64,000 bases of DNA from Flagellimonas eckloniae. Lineage in GTDB: Bacteria; Bacteroidota; Bacteroidia; Flavobacteriales; Flavobacteriaceae. Below, in pieces: positions 18,634-30,300 of the stretch. Under the pieces are notes generated by a model that did not search any database, was not told the origin of the DNA, and worked only from the letters and a program-made list of their open reading frames with translations. The first letter of the stretch is position 1. Each line of letters starts with the position of its first letter. The DNA lies in the NCBI RefSeq assembly GCF_001413955.1, contig NZ_LCTZ01000002.1:248001-312000 (forward strand), in the 5' to 3' direction. A program made the translations under genes and the position numbers.

Positions 18634-20313
18634 TTAATCGACATAACCTTCATTTTGGTACCAATCGTTAAATACATTTAAATCCATTTCCGATTGTGGT
18701 ATTGGCCACAACCATTCATAGTCCGGGAATGGTGGTCTACCATTATAATAAGGAGTATAAGCATTTCTATAATCGGTTAATGACCCTTGTGCTGCAGTCC
18801 AATCAAGGTTTATATCCGTTGTTTCAGCAACTAATCTGTTGGTTCTCATAAGATCGAATTTACGCTTGAACTCTGCGTTAAGCTCTACGCGTCTTTCTTG
18901 CCAAACAGCTTGTCTAAAATCATCTTGAGATAGACCAGGGGTCAAATCTTCTAAACCAGCCCTATTTCTAATTTCATTAATAGCTGCATAGGCTTGGGCA
19001 TTTGGAGTTCCATCAGCTTCATTTTGGGCCTCGGCATATATTAACAGGGCATCTGCATATCTATAAAGTATTAGGTTTGCGGTTGTATATCTAAAGTTTG
19101 TTTCTTCCCCTCCAAGAAAATATTCAATATCTATTAATTTCCTAAAAGTTGGTTGGCACAAAAAGGTTCGACCATCAGCAGAATTGTATCTTGTCATTAA
19201 ACTAAAGTCACGTCTTTCATCACCGTCTTCAAAAGCATCATAGAGATCCGGAGTTGGTATGTAAGATGCTGCACGCAACATTTGAGTGCCAAGAAAATCC
19301 ATTTGTGCTACGGTTAAATCAATACCTTCAGAGTCTAATAACGGGCTCTGATTTTGGGGCCCCCAATATTGACGGCCATCAACATGTGGATTACATTCAC
19401 GACTGTACCAACTTCCTAAATTTATGACTTTGATATAGGATAACTCCAGCATTGCCTCTGGTGTAAACGGATTTTGATAATCCCATGCTACGCCAAATGC
19501 CGGTGTTATGTTGGCACCATCTACTTTGGCCACTGTATTTAAAGCGTGTGGAGAATCATCAAGTATCTCTTTTGCTTTATCGCGAGCTAAAGCCCAATTA
19601 GCTGCATCTCCTTGAACAAACTCTCCTCTTGACGTTCTTCTATATCCTGCGCGAGTCAAATAAACGTCCGCTAGAATAATTTTGGCAGTCCATTTAGTAA
19701 AGTGACCATCGGTATGTAAACCCTCTCTACAATTATTTTCTGCAAACTGAAGGTCTGGTATTATAATTTCATTATAAATAGTTTCTGCATCTGTTCTGGG
19801 TTTATCAAAATCTTCAGTACTCTCTATAGCATCGGTAAGCATGGGTAGGTCACCATATAATTTGACTAAGTTGTAGTATAAAAATGCTCTTAAAGCTCGA
19901 GCCTCACCTAGAATTATATTTTTTTCAGTTTCGTCCATATTTATGTCCGGCACAAATTTTAAAGCTGTATTGGCTCTGCTTATACCTGTCCACCAACCAG
20001 TATATACATCTACTTGTTCAAAAATCCTATCGGATGGTGTCACCGTATGTGTACCAAAAGAATTTATAAAAGGTGAGCCTCCGGATTTGCAAACTTGGTC
20101 GTCTGTGAACGAATCTACAGCAGCCATCCATCTAAAATGCACATCGTTCACAATTCTATAAATACCGTCAACACCAGTTCTAGCATCACTAGCTGTTTGC
20201 CAGAAATCGTTTGCTGCAATAAATGATGGTGGTTCTTCAACAAGATAATCCTCGCACGACAAACCCATTAAAAGAATAATGAGTAATAAGCTTATTTTAA
20301 ATTTTTCTTTCAT
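18634..20313 (-). CDS. susD: SusD/RagB-family glycan-binding lipoprotein (locus A)
   Basis: 559 residues. Lipobox LLMGLSC-EDYL (Cys20), SusD-like TPR helices (GEARALRAFLYYNLVKLYGD) and the C-terminal RagB/SusD signature (NEIRNRAGLEDL, WQERRVELNAEFKRKFDLMR). It forms the lid of the SusC pore and captures oligosaccharides at the cell surface. The start is 27 bp after SusC. The symbol denotes family only; ligand specificity is unknown. Confidence 0.95.
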   Translation of the reverse strand: MKEKFKISLLLIILLMGLSCEDYLVEEPPSFIAANDFWQTASDARTGVDGIYRIVNDVHFRWMAAVDSFTDDQVCKSGGSPFINSFGTHTVTPSDRIFEQVDVYTGWWTGISRANTALKFVPDINMDETEKNIILGEARALRAFLYYNLVKLYGDLPMLTDAIESTEDFDKPRTDAETIYNEIIIPDLQFAENNCREGLHTDGHFTKWTAKIILADVYLTRAGYRRTSRGEFVQGDAANWALARDKAKEILDDSPHALNTVAKVDGANITPAFGVAWDYQNPFTPEAMLELSYIKVINLGSWYSRECNPHVDGRQYWGPQNQSPLLDSEGIDLTVAQMDFLGTQMLRAASYIPTPDLYDAFEDGDERRDFSLMTRYNSADGRTFLCQPTFRKLIDIEYFLGGEETNFRYTTANLILYRYADALLIYAEAQNEADGTPNAQAYAAINEIRNRAGLEDLTPGLSQDDFRQAVWQERRVELNAEFKRKFDLMRTNRLVAETTDINLDWTAAQGSLTDYRNAYTPYYNGRPPFPDYEWLWPIPQSEMDLNVFNDWYQNEGYVD

Positions 20314-20339
20314 TTTTGTAATTTTTTAAGTTAGTATTT

Positions 20340-23300
20340 TTAAAATGTAACATTTACTCCTAATCTTATAAGGCGACTTGGGGGATAATTCGTCTGGTCA
20401 TGTCCTAAACTTGTATTCCCTCTTCGAGAAGATGTATCTGGTGTAAGGCCTTTGTATTTCGTCCATATAGCTAAATTTGTACCTGATAAGTATACACGTA
20501 AGTTGCTTACACTTAATTTGTCCGTAATTTCTTTTGGAAAATTATAGTTACACGTAATGTTTTGTAACCGTACAAACGAGCCATCTTCAATATATCTATC
20601 ACTATATCTTAATGCTCCTGAATTGGAATTTAGATTCATTCTTGGGTATATATTGCTTGGATTTTCTGGTGTCCATCTATTCCAAGCTCTAGCTTCAGAT
20701 TGATTACCTGTAAATGCCAATAAAGCAATGCTTGAATGATTGTGGACATCTTTGCCTATTTGGGAATCCATGTATATATTAATATCAAAGTTTCCAATAG
20801 TAAATGTATTATTGATACCTAGTGTTACCTCCGGTTGTGCCTGACCAATGATTTGCCGATCAAAGTCATTGATTACACCATCTCCGTTCAAATCTTCATA
20901 TAACTGGTCTCCGGGATTTGCTTGTACACCATCAGCACCCCCATCAGCATCTATAAAGGGTAGCCCTCCTTCATAACCATCTACAAATTCATGACCGGCA
21001 TTAGGGTCTGCATTATAAAGATCTATTCGTCCTTGATTGTCAACACCCTGGAATGTAGCAAGGTCATCAAATTGTGCAATACCTGCTGTTTTGTAACCAT
21101 AAAAAGTACCTACTTCCTCGCCTATGATTAAACGTTGCGTCCCACCAGAAATAAATCCGGGATCCCAACCACTAAAGGTATTATCGAATGTTAACCCTTT
21201 TACTATAGTTTTACCTGTTGCGACATTACCACTCAACGCCCAGGAAAACTTATTACCTCTTATGATTTCGGCATTAAAAGAAGCTTCAAAACCTTTTGTT
21301 TCCAATGATCCGGTATTTTGGGTATATGTTGTAAAACCTGATTGAGCAGGAGCGGCCTGGTTGGTAAATAAAAGGTCATCGGTAACTTTTTGGTAATAGT
21401 CTAAAGTTGCAGTAAATCTATTTCTAAAAAAACCTAAATCTACTCCTGCATTAGCTTGCGAGGTAGTTTCCCAAGATAAATTTGGATTTGGTAATTGGGT
21501 TTGATAAAAAATTGGGGAAGTAACTTCACCAAAGGGTGTTTGTTCCGCTTCGTATAAATCTAAAGAATTGTAAGGGTTAATCGCTTGATTACCAACAGTA
21601 CCATAACTAGCACGTAATTTAATCTCTGATATGGCATCAACATCTTTTAAGAAGTTTTCTTCTGAAAGCTTATAAGCAAAAGCAGCTGCATTAAAGAATG
21701 ACCATTTATTGTTTACAGCGAATTTTGAAGACCCATCATAACGTCCTGTATACGTAAATAGGTATTTGTTGTTTATAGTATAGTTTACCCTTCCAAAAAA
21801 TGAAGCTAGAACATTCTTGCTATACGAAACTTGATCCGGGTCATTAAATGTTGCAATACCTGGTGCGAAATAGGTAAGGAGGTCGTTCGGGTATCCAAAA
21901 TTTTGAACACGAATACCTTCAGATTCATTTTCTATTATTTCTTGCCCCAAAACAGCATTTAAGTTACTTTTCCCCATTTGTTTATTAAAGTTAAGGGTAT
22001 TGGAAATGGTGATTTGGGTTCTCCTAACATCATTAGTTCTAGAACTTCCTGATGCTCCAGCATCTTCTAAAGCTTTTCGATAATACCGTTGTGCCGTATG
22101 TCTTTCTTGAAAGGCAAATGATGACCTAAAGAATAGAGACTCAGCGAAATTGTATTTTAAATCAACACTTCCAACAAACTGTGATTGTAAAGTGGTGTTT
22201 ATAACATTTGTTATAGCTGTTCTGGGAGTAAGTACTGTTTCCTCATCATTAACTATATCCTCATCTTCATTATTGTCTAGTCCACTTAATGGATTTGATC
22301 TAATAGCTCTATTAAAAGCGGTATTACCTACTGTCTCTCTATTTTGACGAGAATAGTTTATGTTGGTAGCTATGTTTAGTTTTTTAGATACATTGGCATC
22401 TAGCCTAACTCTTGTAGTTACGCGATTAAAATCACTACCTAAAACGGGGCCAGTAGTTTGTAAGAGTCCTCCTGAGACAGAGTATCTCATATCCTTGTCA
22501 CCACCACTAAAGCTTACATTAGTATTACTTTGGGTTCCTGCGGAAGTAACTGTTCTCTGCCAATCATTGGTACGTAAACTACCTGCTAACCCACGTGTCA
22601 ATAACGAGTCTTGAGCTTCGTTTAGTTCAGTACCTATATTTAGACGTGCTTCAGCATTTACAATAGCATACTGATTGCCATCCAACACATCAAGGTAGCG
22701 GTTTACCTCTGATATTCCAAACTCTTGTGAAATGTTAATAACACCTTTACCTGTTTTTCCTTGTTTTGTAGTTATCAATATCACGCCACTAGCACCACGA
22801 GACCCATAAATAGCAGTAGAAGAGGCATCTTTAAGAATTTCTATGGATTCAATATCTGCTTGATTTATCATGGCTAAAGGACTCAAGGAGGAAGAGGTTA
22901 AATCGCCAATTCCTATGGACTCTTCAAGTGCATTATCCATTTGCACACCATCAATGATGTATAAAGGTTCGCTACCGTTTAAAGAACTAATACCCCTTAT
23001 TTGAATATCCGCTGCCCCTCCTGGTTCACCGGTACTATTTGTAACAACAACACCTGGCGCTCTACCCGCTAAAGCTTGATCTAAACCTACAAAGCCGGAT
23101 TGAGCCACTTCTTTTGCTTTTATGGAAGATACGGATCCTGTTAGGTCACTTTTCTTTACCGTTCCGTAGCCTACGACAATTACTTCATCTAAACCTTCAA
23201 CATCAGGCTGAAGGGTTATGTTGAATTGTCTTTCGGATCCAATTGTTACTGTTTTCTCCTCATATCCAACAAAGGAAATCTTTAAAACCTTTGAATCCAC

Positions 23301-23492
23301 GGGGCTTGGAACGTCAATACTAAAATTTCCATCGAAATCCGCAATTACTCCTATAGACGTACCTTGTACCAAGACAGTTGCCCCACCTAAAGGCACACCA
23401 CCATCATCGGTCACAACACCTGTGACGGTCTGATTTTGAGCATACAAAACACTCGATAAAACGAATAAAATAAACGTGCATAATTTTTTCAT
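20340..23492 (-). CDS. susC: SusC/RagA-family TonB-dependent transporter (locus A)
   Basis: 1,050 residues. Signal peptide ending LYAQ (~1-18), then a carboxypeptidase-regulatory-like domain (VTGVVTDDGGVPLGGATVLV), TonB-box region DEVIVVGYG, plug (~110-240, with LYIIDGVQMDN and IYGSRGASGVILITT) and a 22-strand barrel ending in an aromatic residue (LIRLGVNVTF). No STN domain is present, consistent with control by the HTCS rather than by a sigma factor. It imports the oligosaccharides held by the adjacent SusD. A candidate operator lies about 128 bp upstream of the ATG. Confidence 0.96.
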   Translation of the reverse strand: MKKLCTFILFVLSSVLYAQNQTVTGVVTDDGGVPLGGATVLVQGTSIGVIADFDGNFSIDVPSPVDSKVLKISFVGYEEKTVTIGSERQFNITLQPDVEGLDEVIVVGYGTVKKSDLTGSVSSIKAKEVAQSGFVGLDQALAGRAPGVVVTNSTGEPGGAADIQIRGISSLNGSEPLYIIDGVQMDNALEESIGIGDLTSSSLSPLAMINQADIESIEILKDASSTAIYGSRGASGVILITTKQGKTGKGVINISQEFGISEVNRYLDVLDGNQYAIVNAEARLNIGTELNEAQDSLLTRGLAGSLRTNDWQRTVTSAGTQSNTNVSFSGGDKDMRYSVSGGLLQTTGPVLGSDFNRVTTRVRLDANVSKKLNIATNINYSRQNRETVGNTAFNRAIRSNPLSGLDNNEDEDIVNDEETVLTPRTAITNVINTTLQSQFVGSVDLKYNFAESLFFRSSFAFQERHTAQRYYRKALEDAGASGSSRTNDVRRTQITISNTLNFNKQMGKSNLNAVLGQEIIENESEGIRVQNFGYPNDLLTYFAPGIATFNDPDQVSYSKNVLASFFGRVNYTINNKYLFTYTGRYDGSSKFAVNNKWSFFNAAAFAYKLSEENFLKDVDAISEIKLRASYGTVGNQAINPYNSLDLYEAEQTPFGEVTSPIFYQTQLPNPNLSWETTSQANAGVDLGFFRNRFTATLDYYQKVTDDLLFTNQAAPAQSGFTTYTQNTGSLETKGFEASFNAEIIRGNKFSWALSGNVATGKTIVKGLTFDNTFSGWDPGFISGGTQRLIIGEEVGTFYGYKTAGIAQFDDLATFQGVDNQGRIDLYNADPNAGHEFVDGYEGGLPFIDADGGADGVQANPGDQLYEDLNGDGVINDFDRQIIGQAQPEVTLGINNTFTIGNFDINIYMDSQIGKDVHNHSSIALLAFTGNQSEARAWNRWTPENPSNIYPRMNLNSNSGALRYSDRYIEDGSFVRLQNITCNYNFPKEITDKLSVSNLRVYLSGTNLAIWTKYKGLTPDTSSRRGNTSLGHDQTNYPPSRLIRLGVNVTF

Positions 23493-23620
23493 AAATAATT
23501 TAGTTTGGTTTATAGTTTAGTTAGCAATCAGTCTATGAAAATTCTTGGAAAACAATTAAAATGTTTCCACAAAGAATAATCCAACTACAAAAGAACAGCG
23601 TTTAACACTTTTTAAATCAC

Positions 23621-23647
23621 TCTAATCCGTCAGTCTTTTGCTTATTT
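23621..23647 (-). promoter_or_regulatory. Candidate HTCS operator, susC copy
   Basis: On the minus strand it reads half-site AAATAAGCAAAA, 4 nt, half-site GACGGATTAGA. 22 or more of 27 positions match the copies at 23955 and 35476. There are 128 bp between the site and the susC ATG. Confidence 0.6.
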
Positions 23648-23954
23648 CGGTCAAATCAAGTTCGTTTTTTGTCAAAAAACCAGTATAACCAATCAAACAA
23701 CCCAACCTCTAAAAAACAAATGGATTGGTTAAACAAGTAGTGCAAAAAACCCAGTAAATTCAGTCATTGGATAGAAAAAGTAGTTTGTTCCTAAAGGAAA
23801 AATAAGAATTAAAAAAATCAAGAAAAACCAATTATCTTTTTCTTTTTTTATGGACAAAATTTTTGAAAGCACTGGTGTGCTTTATGATGTTTCCATTTTT
23901 CTTTAAACAATACAATACTATCAAACATGGACAACCAAGTAGTGTGCACAGAAG

Positions 23955-23981
23955 AAATGAGCAAAACAAAGACAGATTAGA
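23955..23981 (+). promoter_or_regulatory. Candidate HTCS operator, GH29 copy
   Basis: Reads AAATGAGCAAAA, 4 nt, GACAGATTAGA on the plus strand, with 127 bp to the GH29 ATG. Similarity to the 35476 copy continues downstream through GAAA and TTTATAAAAAA, so about 55 bp of promoter are alike. Confidence 0.6.
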
Positions 23982-24108
23982 GAAACATATTTTTTATAAA
24001 AAACGGGTTATTTGTATCACAAGCTGAACGAAACCTTTTACTACTTAAGTACCTTATTAAAAAATATAACTAACTGGCCCAACACTATCAAAACAACTAT
24101 ACTTTAAA

Positions 24109-25986
24109 ATGAAATATATACTACCAACTTATAGAAAAAGCATAGTGGGATTATCACTTTTTTTAAGCATAGCCGTCACATTCAATTCATGTGATGAATC
24201 AATAAGCAAAAAAGAAACAGTACAAATTGAAGAGCATCCAAATTGGTTGATACTAGAACCCGAAACTGCCATTAAAAACAATACTGCACTTGAATGGAAT
24301 TTTGAATTAAAGCATTCAGGATTGTATGTTGTACAACTTGTTCGTGATGGTATTCATGAAGATTTAGATACTTTGGTGAGTATTAAAATAGACAATGACA
24401 GCATTCGGGAACCACTCTTGAAAAGTTATGTCATCAATAAAACATCAAACCCGCAAACAGTTTCAGAATTCAAAAAAACGATTGATTTTAAAGAGGCTAA
24501 ATCGCATACCATTTCAATAGCATCCAATACGCCTTTTGCAAAAATTAGAGTGGTACCACATTTTAAAAATCAAATTAATTCAGGAAAACATGAAACGGAA
24601 TGGTTGGCAATGCATAATTCCCCTGAAAAACAAGCTGCTTTACAATGGTTTAACGAAGCGAAGTATGGAATGTTTATTCATTGGGGACTGTACTCGCAAG
24701 CGGGAGGTATTTGGAAAGATGTCCGCATTGAAGAATCACCCCATCCCGGACCCCATGTTGCCGAGTGGCTCATGTCTACTTTCCAACTTTCGAGGGAGGA
24801 GTATAAAGAACTTGCCAAAACCTTTAATCCTGATGCCTCCTTTGCCCAGAATATTGCAAAATTGGCCAAAGATGCAGGTATGAAATATGTCGTCATCACT
24901 TCTAAACATCACGATGGTTTTGCTTTGTTTGATTCCGCTTCATCAGAATATAACATAGTGGACGCTACTCCATACAAAAAAGACGCAATTAAAGAGTTAT
25001 ATGATGCTTGTTTGGAACAAGGATTGGATTTTGGAGTTTACTATTCCCACGGCAATGATTGGATGGATGGTACGGATGGAAATTCTTTACGTATTAAAAA
25101 ACGTAATGATTCCTTGGGAATTTACGCGCACATGACCGGAAAGAATTATTGGGATCCTAGTCCAAATACATACGAATCGTACTTTGAAAACAAAGCATAT
25201 CCACAGATTTCAGAGTTACTAGCCCTAATGCCTAAACTAAAATTGATCTGGTTTGATGGCGATGGGAACATTAACGAAGAACAATCGTTTCGTTTTTATA
25301 AATTAGTTTATGACATCAACCCCAGTGTTTTGGTCAATAGACGTGTTGGTTTTGGTTTTGGTGATTATGAAGATGCGGGGGATAATAAAATTCCTTCTGT
25401 CAAAGAAGTACTTGAAAAACAATGGGAAACTTGTGGAACAACCAATGGTTCTTGGGGGTTTAAATCTTATGATGATAATTGGAAAAGTACAACGGAAATC
25501 CTTTATTATTTTATTGATATTGCTTCAAAAGGAGGTAACTATTTATTGAACATTGGTCCTGATGGAAATGGTGATGTACCAATTGCCAGTGCCAATATAT
25601 TAAGGGAAGTAGGGGATTGGCTCCAAATAAATGGTGACGCTATTTATGGAAGTACAGGTTGGAAAATATTAAACGAAGGACAAAAGGAGGCACTTTCAAA
25701 TGAAACAACCCATAGAGGAAAAAAACAATTTGACCGTTCTTTCAGCAATCAAGAGTTTTGGTTTACTGCAAAAGAAAATAAAGTATTTGCCATATCACTG
25801 GTTCCAATAGAATCGACCATTACCATAAAGTCGCTTGATGAAAATGCTGGAAAGATAAAAAATGTACGTATTCTAGGAAGCAACGAAAAACCTATGTGGA
25901 AACAAACAAAGAATGGTTTGGAAATTTCTGTCAAGGATTTGATTTCTTCCAAAAATGGATATGTAGTAGAGGCTACTCTTGAATAA
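24109..25986 (+). CDS. Alpha-L-fucosidase, GH29, lipoprotein with N-terminal accessory domain
   Basis: 625 residues. Lipobox TFNSC-DES (Cys28). Residues ~40-150 form a beta-sandwich accessory domain absent from the other GH29 here. Catalytic barrel ~160-500 with GMFIHWG (His191), [17 protein letters not shown] and nucleophile Asp383 in IWFDGDG. A short C-terminal sandwich follows. It is probably surface- or periplasm-anchored and acts on fucosyl ends not reached by the first GH29. It is transcribed divergently from susC and followed after 25 bp by an esterase gene. A decayed copy of its 3' part lies at 35711-35955. Confidence 0.95.
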   Translation: MKYILPTYRKSIVGLSLFLSIAVTFNSCDESISKKETVQIEEHPNWLILEPETAIKNNTALEWNFELKHSGLYVVQLVRDGIHEDLDTLVSIKIDNDSIREPLLKSYVINKTSNPQTVSEFKKTIDFKEAKSHTISIASNTPFAKIRVVPHFKNQINSGKHETEWLAMHNSPEKQAALQWFNEAKYGMFIHWGLYSQAGGIWKDVRIEESPHPGPHVAEWLMSTFQLSREEYKELAKTFNPDASFAQNIAKLAKDAGMKYVVITSKHHDGFALFDSASSEYNIVDATPYKKDAIKELYDACLEQGLDFGVYYSHGNDWMDGTDGNSLRIKKRNDSLGIYAHMTGKNYWDPSPNTYESYFENKAYPQISELLALMPKLKLIWFDGDGNINEEQSFRFYKLVYDINPSVLVNRRVGFGFGDYEDAGDNKIPSVKEVLEKQWETCGTTNGSWGFKSYDDNWKSTTEILYYFIDIASKGGNYLLNIGPDGNGDVPIASANILREVGDWLQINGDAIYGSTGWKILNEGQKEALSNETTHRGKKQFDRSFSNQEFWFTAKENKVFAISLVPIESTITIKSLDENAGKIKNVRILGSNEKPMWKQTKNGLEISVKDLISSKNGYVVEATLE

Positions 25987-26011
25987 ATCATTGGGAATTA
26001 CAAAAAATACA

Positions 26012-27166
26012 ATGAAAATAGTCTTGGAATACTCTTATAAAAATTTAAGAAAGCTTTTGGTAATACTATCCATAGGTCTTTTAAACACTGTATTTGCCCA
26101 AGAAAAGGAAAATAAATCCCATGAAGCTTATGCGATCATAACAGTTAAAAAAGAGCTAAATCGCTTGGACAGTAACAAAAATGGGAAATATGAGAAAAAT
26201 GAAAACGAAAAAACTTGGAAAAGATATCAGCACTTAGATACAAATAAAGATAATAGCATCACTTTAGAAGAATTCAAAAACCTGAAATTAAACTATCTAA
26301 AAACAAACGGTAAAAGAAAACTAAACATTCCTTACAAAACCACTAAAGAAGGCAAGCAATATTTAGATATATATTACCCTACAAATACAAATGACTTATC
26401 AAACTTACCAACCATTGTTTATACTCATGGTGGTGGTTGGGCGGCAGGTAGCAAAATGGGAGCTGGTAACGCACTTTTCGCAAAAGTTTTTAATGCACTT
26501 GTCAAAAAAGGATTTTGTATTGTATCCATAGATTATCGTTTATATACAAAAGGAGGCAATGTATTTATGCGAGATTGTGTTATTGATTCCAAAGATGCCG
26601 TCAGATATTTATCTAAAAATTCTGAAAAACTAGGGCTGGATACTAATCGTTTTTTTGCTTTTGGTGATTCAGCAGGGGGTCAAATAGCACAAATGCTTTT
26701 GTTATCAGATCCTGAAACCTTAGAAGGTGACCAAGATTTGATGGGCTATGATTACACAATGATTGCTGGAGTATCTTGGTACGGCCCTTGTGATTTTGAA
26801 AAAACAAGTTTGTTCAATCATGATGACCGACCTAATTTTCAAGATAGATTCGGTCCTAGGATTCTAAACCCTAAAAGCGATACAAAAGACAAATTAAAAT
26901 TGTATCGTGAAATGAGTCCAATCAACTATTTGACAAAAAATAGCCCCCCTCTATTAATGATTCAAGGAGATGGTGATACTACAATCCCTGTGAAACATGC
27001 CTATTACATGGAAAAAAAAGCGAAAAAGGTAAATGCTCCTGTAGAAATCATTATAGTTAAAAACGCAGGGCATAATTGGAGAGAAGCTACTCCCGGCACT
27101 CCAATCAATCCTTCACATGAGCAGATTGTTCAAAAAACTATCAGTTTTTTTGAATCGTTCTTATAG
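26012..27166 (+). CDS. Secreted alpha/beta-hydrolase esterase with N-terminal EF-hand pair
   Basis: 384 residues from the ATG at 26012; an in-frame TTG at 25979 would overlap the GH29 gene and spoil the leader. Signal peptide ends TVFAQ (~30). Residues ~50-92 carry two EF-hand-like calcium loops ([13 protein letters not shown] and [14 protein letters not shown]). The hydrolase domain (~100-384) has the oxyanion motif HGGG (139-142), nucleophile Ser220 in FGDSAGGQ, an aspartate in QGDGDTT and a histidine in AGHNW, as in BD-FAE/acetyl-xylan-esterase-like carbohydrate esterases. Likely removes acetyl or other acyl groups from the glycan. Probably in one operon with the GH29. Confidence 0.88.
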   Translation: MKIVLEYSYKNLRKLLVILSIGLLNTVFAQEKENKSHEAYAIITVKKELNRLDSNKNGKYEKNENEKTWKRYQHLDTNKDNSITLEEFKNLKLNYLKTNGKRKLNIPYKTTKEGKQYLDIYYPTNTNDLSNLPTIVYTHGGGWAAGSKMGAGNALFAKVFNALVKKGFCIVSIDYRLYTKGGNVFMRDCVIDSKDAVRYLSKNSEKLGLDTNRFFAFGDSAGGQIAQMLLLSDPETLEGDQDLMGYDYTMIAGVSWYGPCDFEKTSLFNHDDRPNFQDRFGPRILNPKSDTKDKLKLYREMSPINYLTKNSPPLLMIQGDGDTTIPVKHAYYMEKKAKKVNAPVEIIIVKNAGHNWREATPGTPINPSHEQIVQKTISFFESFL

Positions 27167-27332
27167 TAGTTATAAAAATGACTAATGGCGGTTTTCAAGG
27201 TGTGAAATGCTCTGATCTGATAGGTAAATAGAAATACTTAATTAGGGATATCTATTGTAAACATAGTAGTAGACTTAAAATTCTTATAGAAACTGTCTTT
27301 GAGTACGTTAGTTCAATAAGGTAATTTGATTT

Positions 27333-27381
27333 AATTGAAGAAAAAAGCCGATGATTGACTCACCGGCTTTTTTCTTCAATT
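27333..27381. terminator. Bidirectional intrinsic terminator between convergent genes
   Basis: Perfect 18-bp stem AATTGAAGAAAAAAGCCG / CGGCTTTTTTCTTCAATT with a 13-nt loop, with T-runs in both directions. It serves the esterase gene (+) and the modular enzyme gene (-), and overlaps the latter's stop codon. Confidence 0.9.
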
Positions 27382-30300
27382 ACTTTTTAATTATCTTCTT
27401 CGTGAAGGTTTCGGCACCATCAGAGACTTTAATAATGTACATTCCTGATGAGAGCCCGCTCAGGTCAACGGTCTTGGTCCCATTTTCAATATCGCCCGAA
27501 CGTATGGTCTCGCCTAGGGAACCTATAATTTCCATTTTAGCGATTTCTGGACTTTTAAAATCAATTATGACACTATTAGCTGCTGGGTTTGGATAAACAA
27601 CGAATTTGTCCTGAGGGTAATCAATCACAGGTTCACCGACGATTAATGTCGCGTTACTTTTTAAGGCGCTCTGCTGGCTACCTGCGGAGAACTCGACCCA
27701 GTTTAGATTTAATAAATATCCACTACCTCCAGTAAATACCAAATACACATTATGTGTACCGCTTACAGCACTAAGGTTTGTGTTTGTTAAGGTAGTCCAT
27801 GAGTTCCATCCACCTGTATTTGAAACAGGAATCGTACCGATTAAAGTACCAGAAACACCACCAAGTCTTACTTGAATATTACCACCAGAAGTGTTGCAAG
27901 AAACTCTTGCCTGTATAGAAGTTGCACAGGTAAGGTCTATGCTATTGAAACTGATCCAATCTGCATTTTCTATAAAGCCAACATGTTGACCTCCACCTGT
28001 ATCGGAAGTAGACTCAGTAACTACACCGGACATACTATTATAACCTTCAGATTCTAATGTTGAAAAACTCGCACACGAAGATGCACTTCCAAATACCTGT
28101 ACTTCAGCCAAGTTTAAAGTGCTCGTAAGATTGGATTGAATTCTAATGACCTCTCCTACTGCTCCACCGGCGTCTATTGTTACAGAAGGATCAGGTTCAG
28201 TAGTAATGGTTTCTGAATAAGTGGTAGCTCCACTGCCATTAATAACTGATACTGTAAAATTAGATAATCTACTTGTACAGCAGCCATTGGTTCTATTAAA
28301 AACGTTAATGTCATCAATATTAAAACTACCTCCTAAATCTACTTCCCACCATGCATTTGGTCCTTCAGAAGCAGTTACAGAACCTCCTCCCCATGCACCA
28401 TTGGTGTTATCATCTATGGCACGAGAGGCTACACCTCCACTTAATGTTGTAGACTGTGTAGCAGTACCATTTAAAGCAAGATTTGTGGTTCCTCCTCCTG
28501 AGTTTCCACTTGTAACTGTTAATGTACGTGTTACACTTGGTGCTGCATTATAAGTGCCATCTCCAGCTTGTGAAGCTGTAATATTGGTTGTACCCGCTCC
28601 TTGGATATTGATATTACCATTTACAATCGTTGCAACAGAAGTGTTAGAACTAGTATAAGATACTCCTAATCCTGAAGTTGCAGTTGCTCCAGGAGAAAAA
28701 TTAGCATCACCCACTTGCTTTGATGGTAAGTTTGGAAAAGTAATCGTTTGATCAAGCAAAGAACTTTCACTTTCAAATACTTGTACTTCTGCCAAGTTTA
28801 AAGTAGTGGTAAGATTAGATTGAATTCGAACTACGTCTCCAATCGCTCCATTAGCATCTATGGTTACAGAAGGATTAGGTGTACTGGTAATGGTTTCTGA
28901 ATAAGTAGTAGCTCCATTACTATTAATAACAGATACCGTAAAATCAGATAATCTACTGGTACAGCAGCCATTGGTTCTATTAAAAACGTTGATATCACCG
29001 ATGTTGTATTCTGCACCAAGATCTACCTGCCAAAAAGCATTGGGTCCTTGAGAAGCAGTTACAGAGCCTCCTCCAAAGTTTCCATTTGTGTTATCGTCTA
29101 TAGCACGAGAGGCTACAGCTCCACTTAATGTTGTAGACTGTGTGGCAGTTCCATTCAAGGCAAGATTTTCACTGCTGCCACCGCCGCCATTGCTGCCACC
29201 GGTAACCGTTAATGTTTGATGTTTAAACGGTGCATGACGATAAGTATTGGTATTACCGTTCTGCCTTGCTGTAATACGAGTAAGGCCAGCTCCAACAATA
29301 CGAACTTTATTGTTAACGATAGTAGCAACAGCAGGGTTAGAACTGATGTAACTAACTGCTAAGTTAGAAGTTGCAGTAGCACCAGGATCAAAATCTGCAT
29401 CTCCAACTGCCTTTGTACCAATTGCAGAAAAACTTATGGATTGAGCTGTCTTCCCATCTTCTCCTTGTAAAACAGCACATGCAGGTCTTACATATGGAGG
29501 ATAATTAACTGGATTGTTTTCTGCCATTTTTTGGTTAACGTAAGTCAAAATAGCATCTTCGTCGTCCTTTATGGTTCCATCTGTGGTGGTACATGAAAAC
29601 GTAACTGCTCCACCAGCCATCGTAATTTTTTTCGTCATTCTATATGCTATCTCATCAGTCATCTGCAATGTAGCACTAGCAACAGACCATTGATCTCTCA
29701 TAGGCAGAAACATATGCTTCAAAATCTTTTTACCTTCAAAAAGCTGATAATTATCCTCTTGAATATCTGCAATAGTAAATTCGTCATGCGCCCAAGAATC
29801 ACCTCTACCACCTTGTCCTAAAGGGAAGATATGTCCGCCGGTAAAATCACCTTCAACATCGTTCATTGCATATTTTATAACTCCATAATTATCGTGATTA
29901 GCACCATCATTACAATCATCTTTTACTACAACCATATTACTACCATCTGGATTTTTAAAAACCGACTTGTCTGTGTTTATTGAGAAAATCATATCTGGAT
30001 CAAGCGCACGCATCATCGCTACGAGTTGGAGATTTCTTTCGTTCATAGCAGCAGCATCTAACCAATAGCCATCTACTCCCAAAGCTTTAAAACGTTTCAT
30101 ATAACCTTCCATTAGATTGGTTCTGGCCGCATATTCATCGCCATTAAAGTACTGATCATAATAATCTATCCAATCCTGTTCTGCAGCTCCAGAAGTATCT
30201 ACTGCTGTAAATTCTTTACAATTCAAATACAAGAGTACTTTTTTACCTGCCTGCTTACAAACATTGATTACATCAATGATAACCTGCTCATTTGCCAAGG

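Larger units (their letters stand above)
23493..24108. promoter_or_regulatory. Divergent regulatory region between susC and the second GH29 gene
   Basis: 616 bp with no gene. It carries two opposed copies of the candidate operator (23621-23647 for the minus strand, 23955-23981 for the plus strand), each about 128 bp from the start it faces. An A/T-rich stretch TTTATAAAAAACGGG follows the plus-strand site at ~23992. I cannot place a convincing TTTG/TAnnTTTG promoter pair. Confidence 0.6.
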
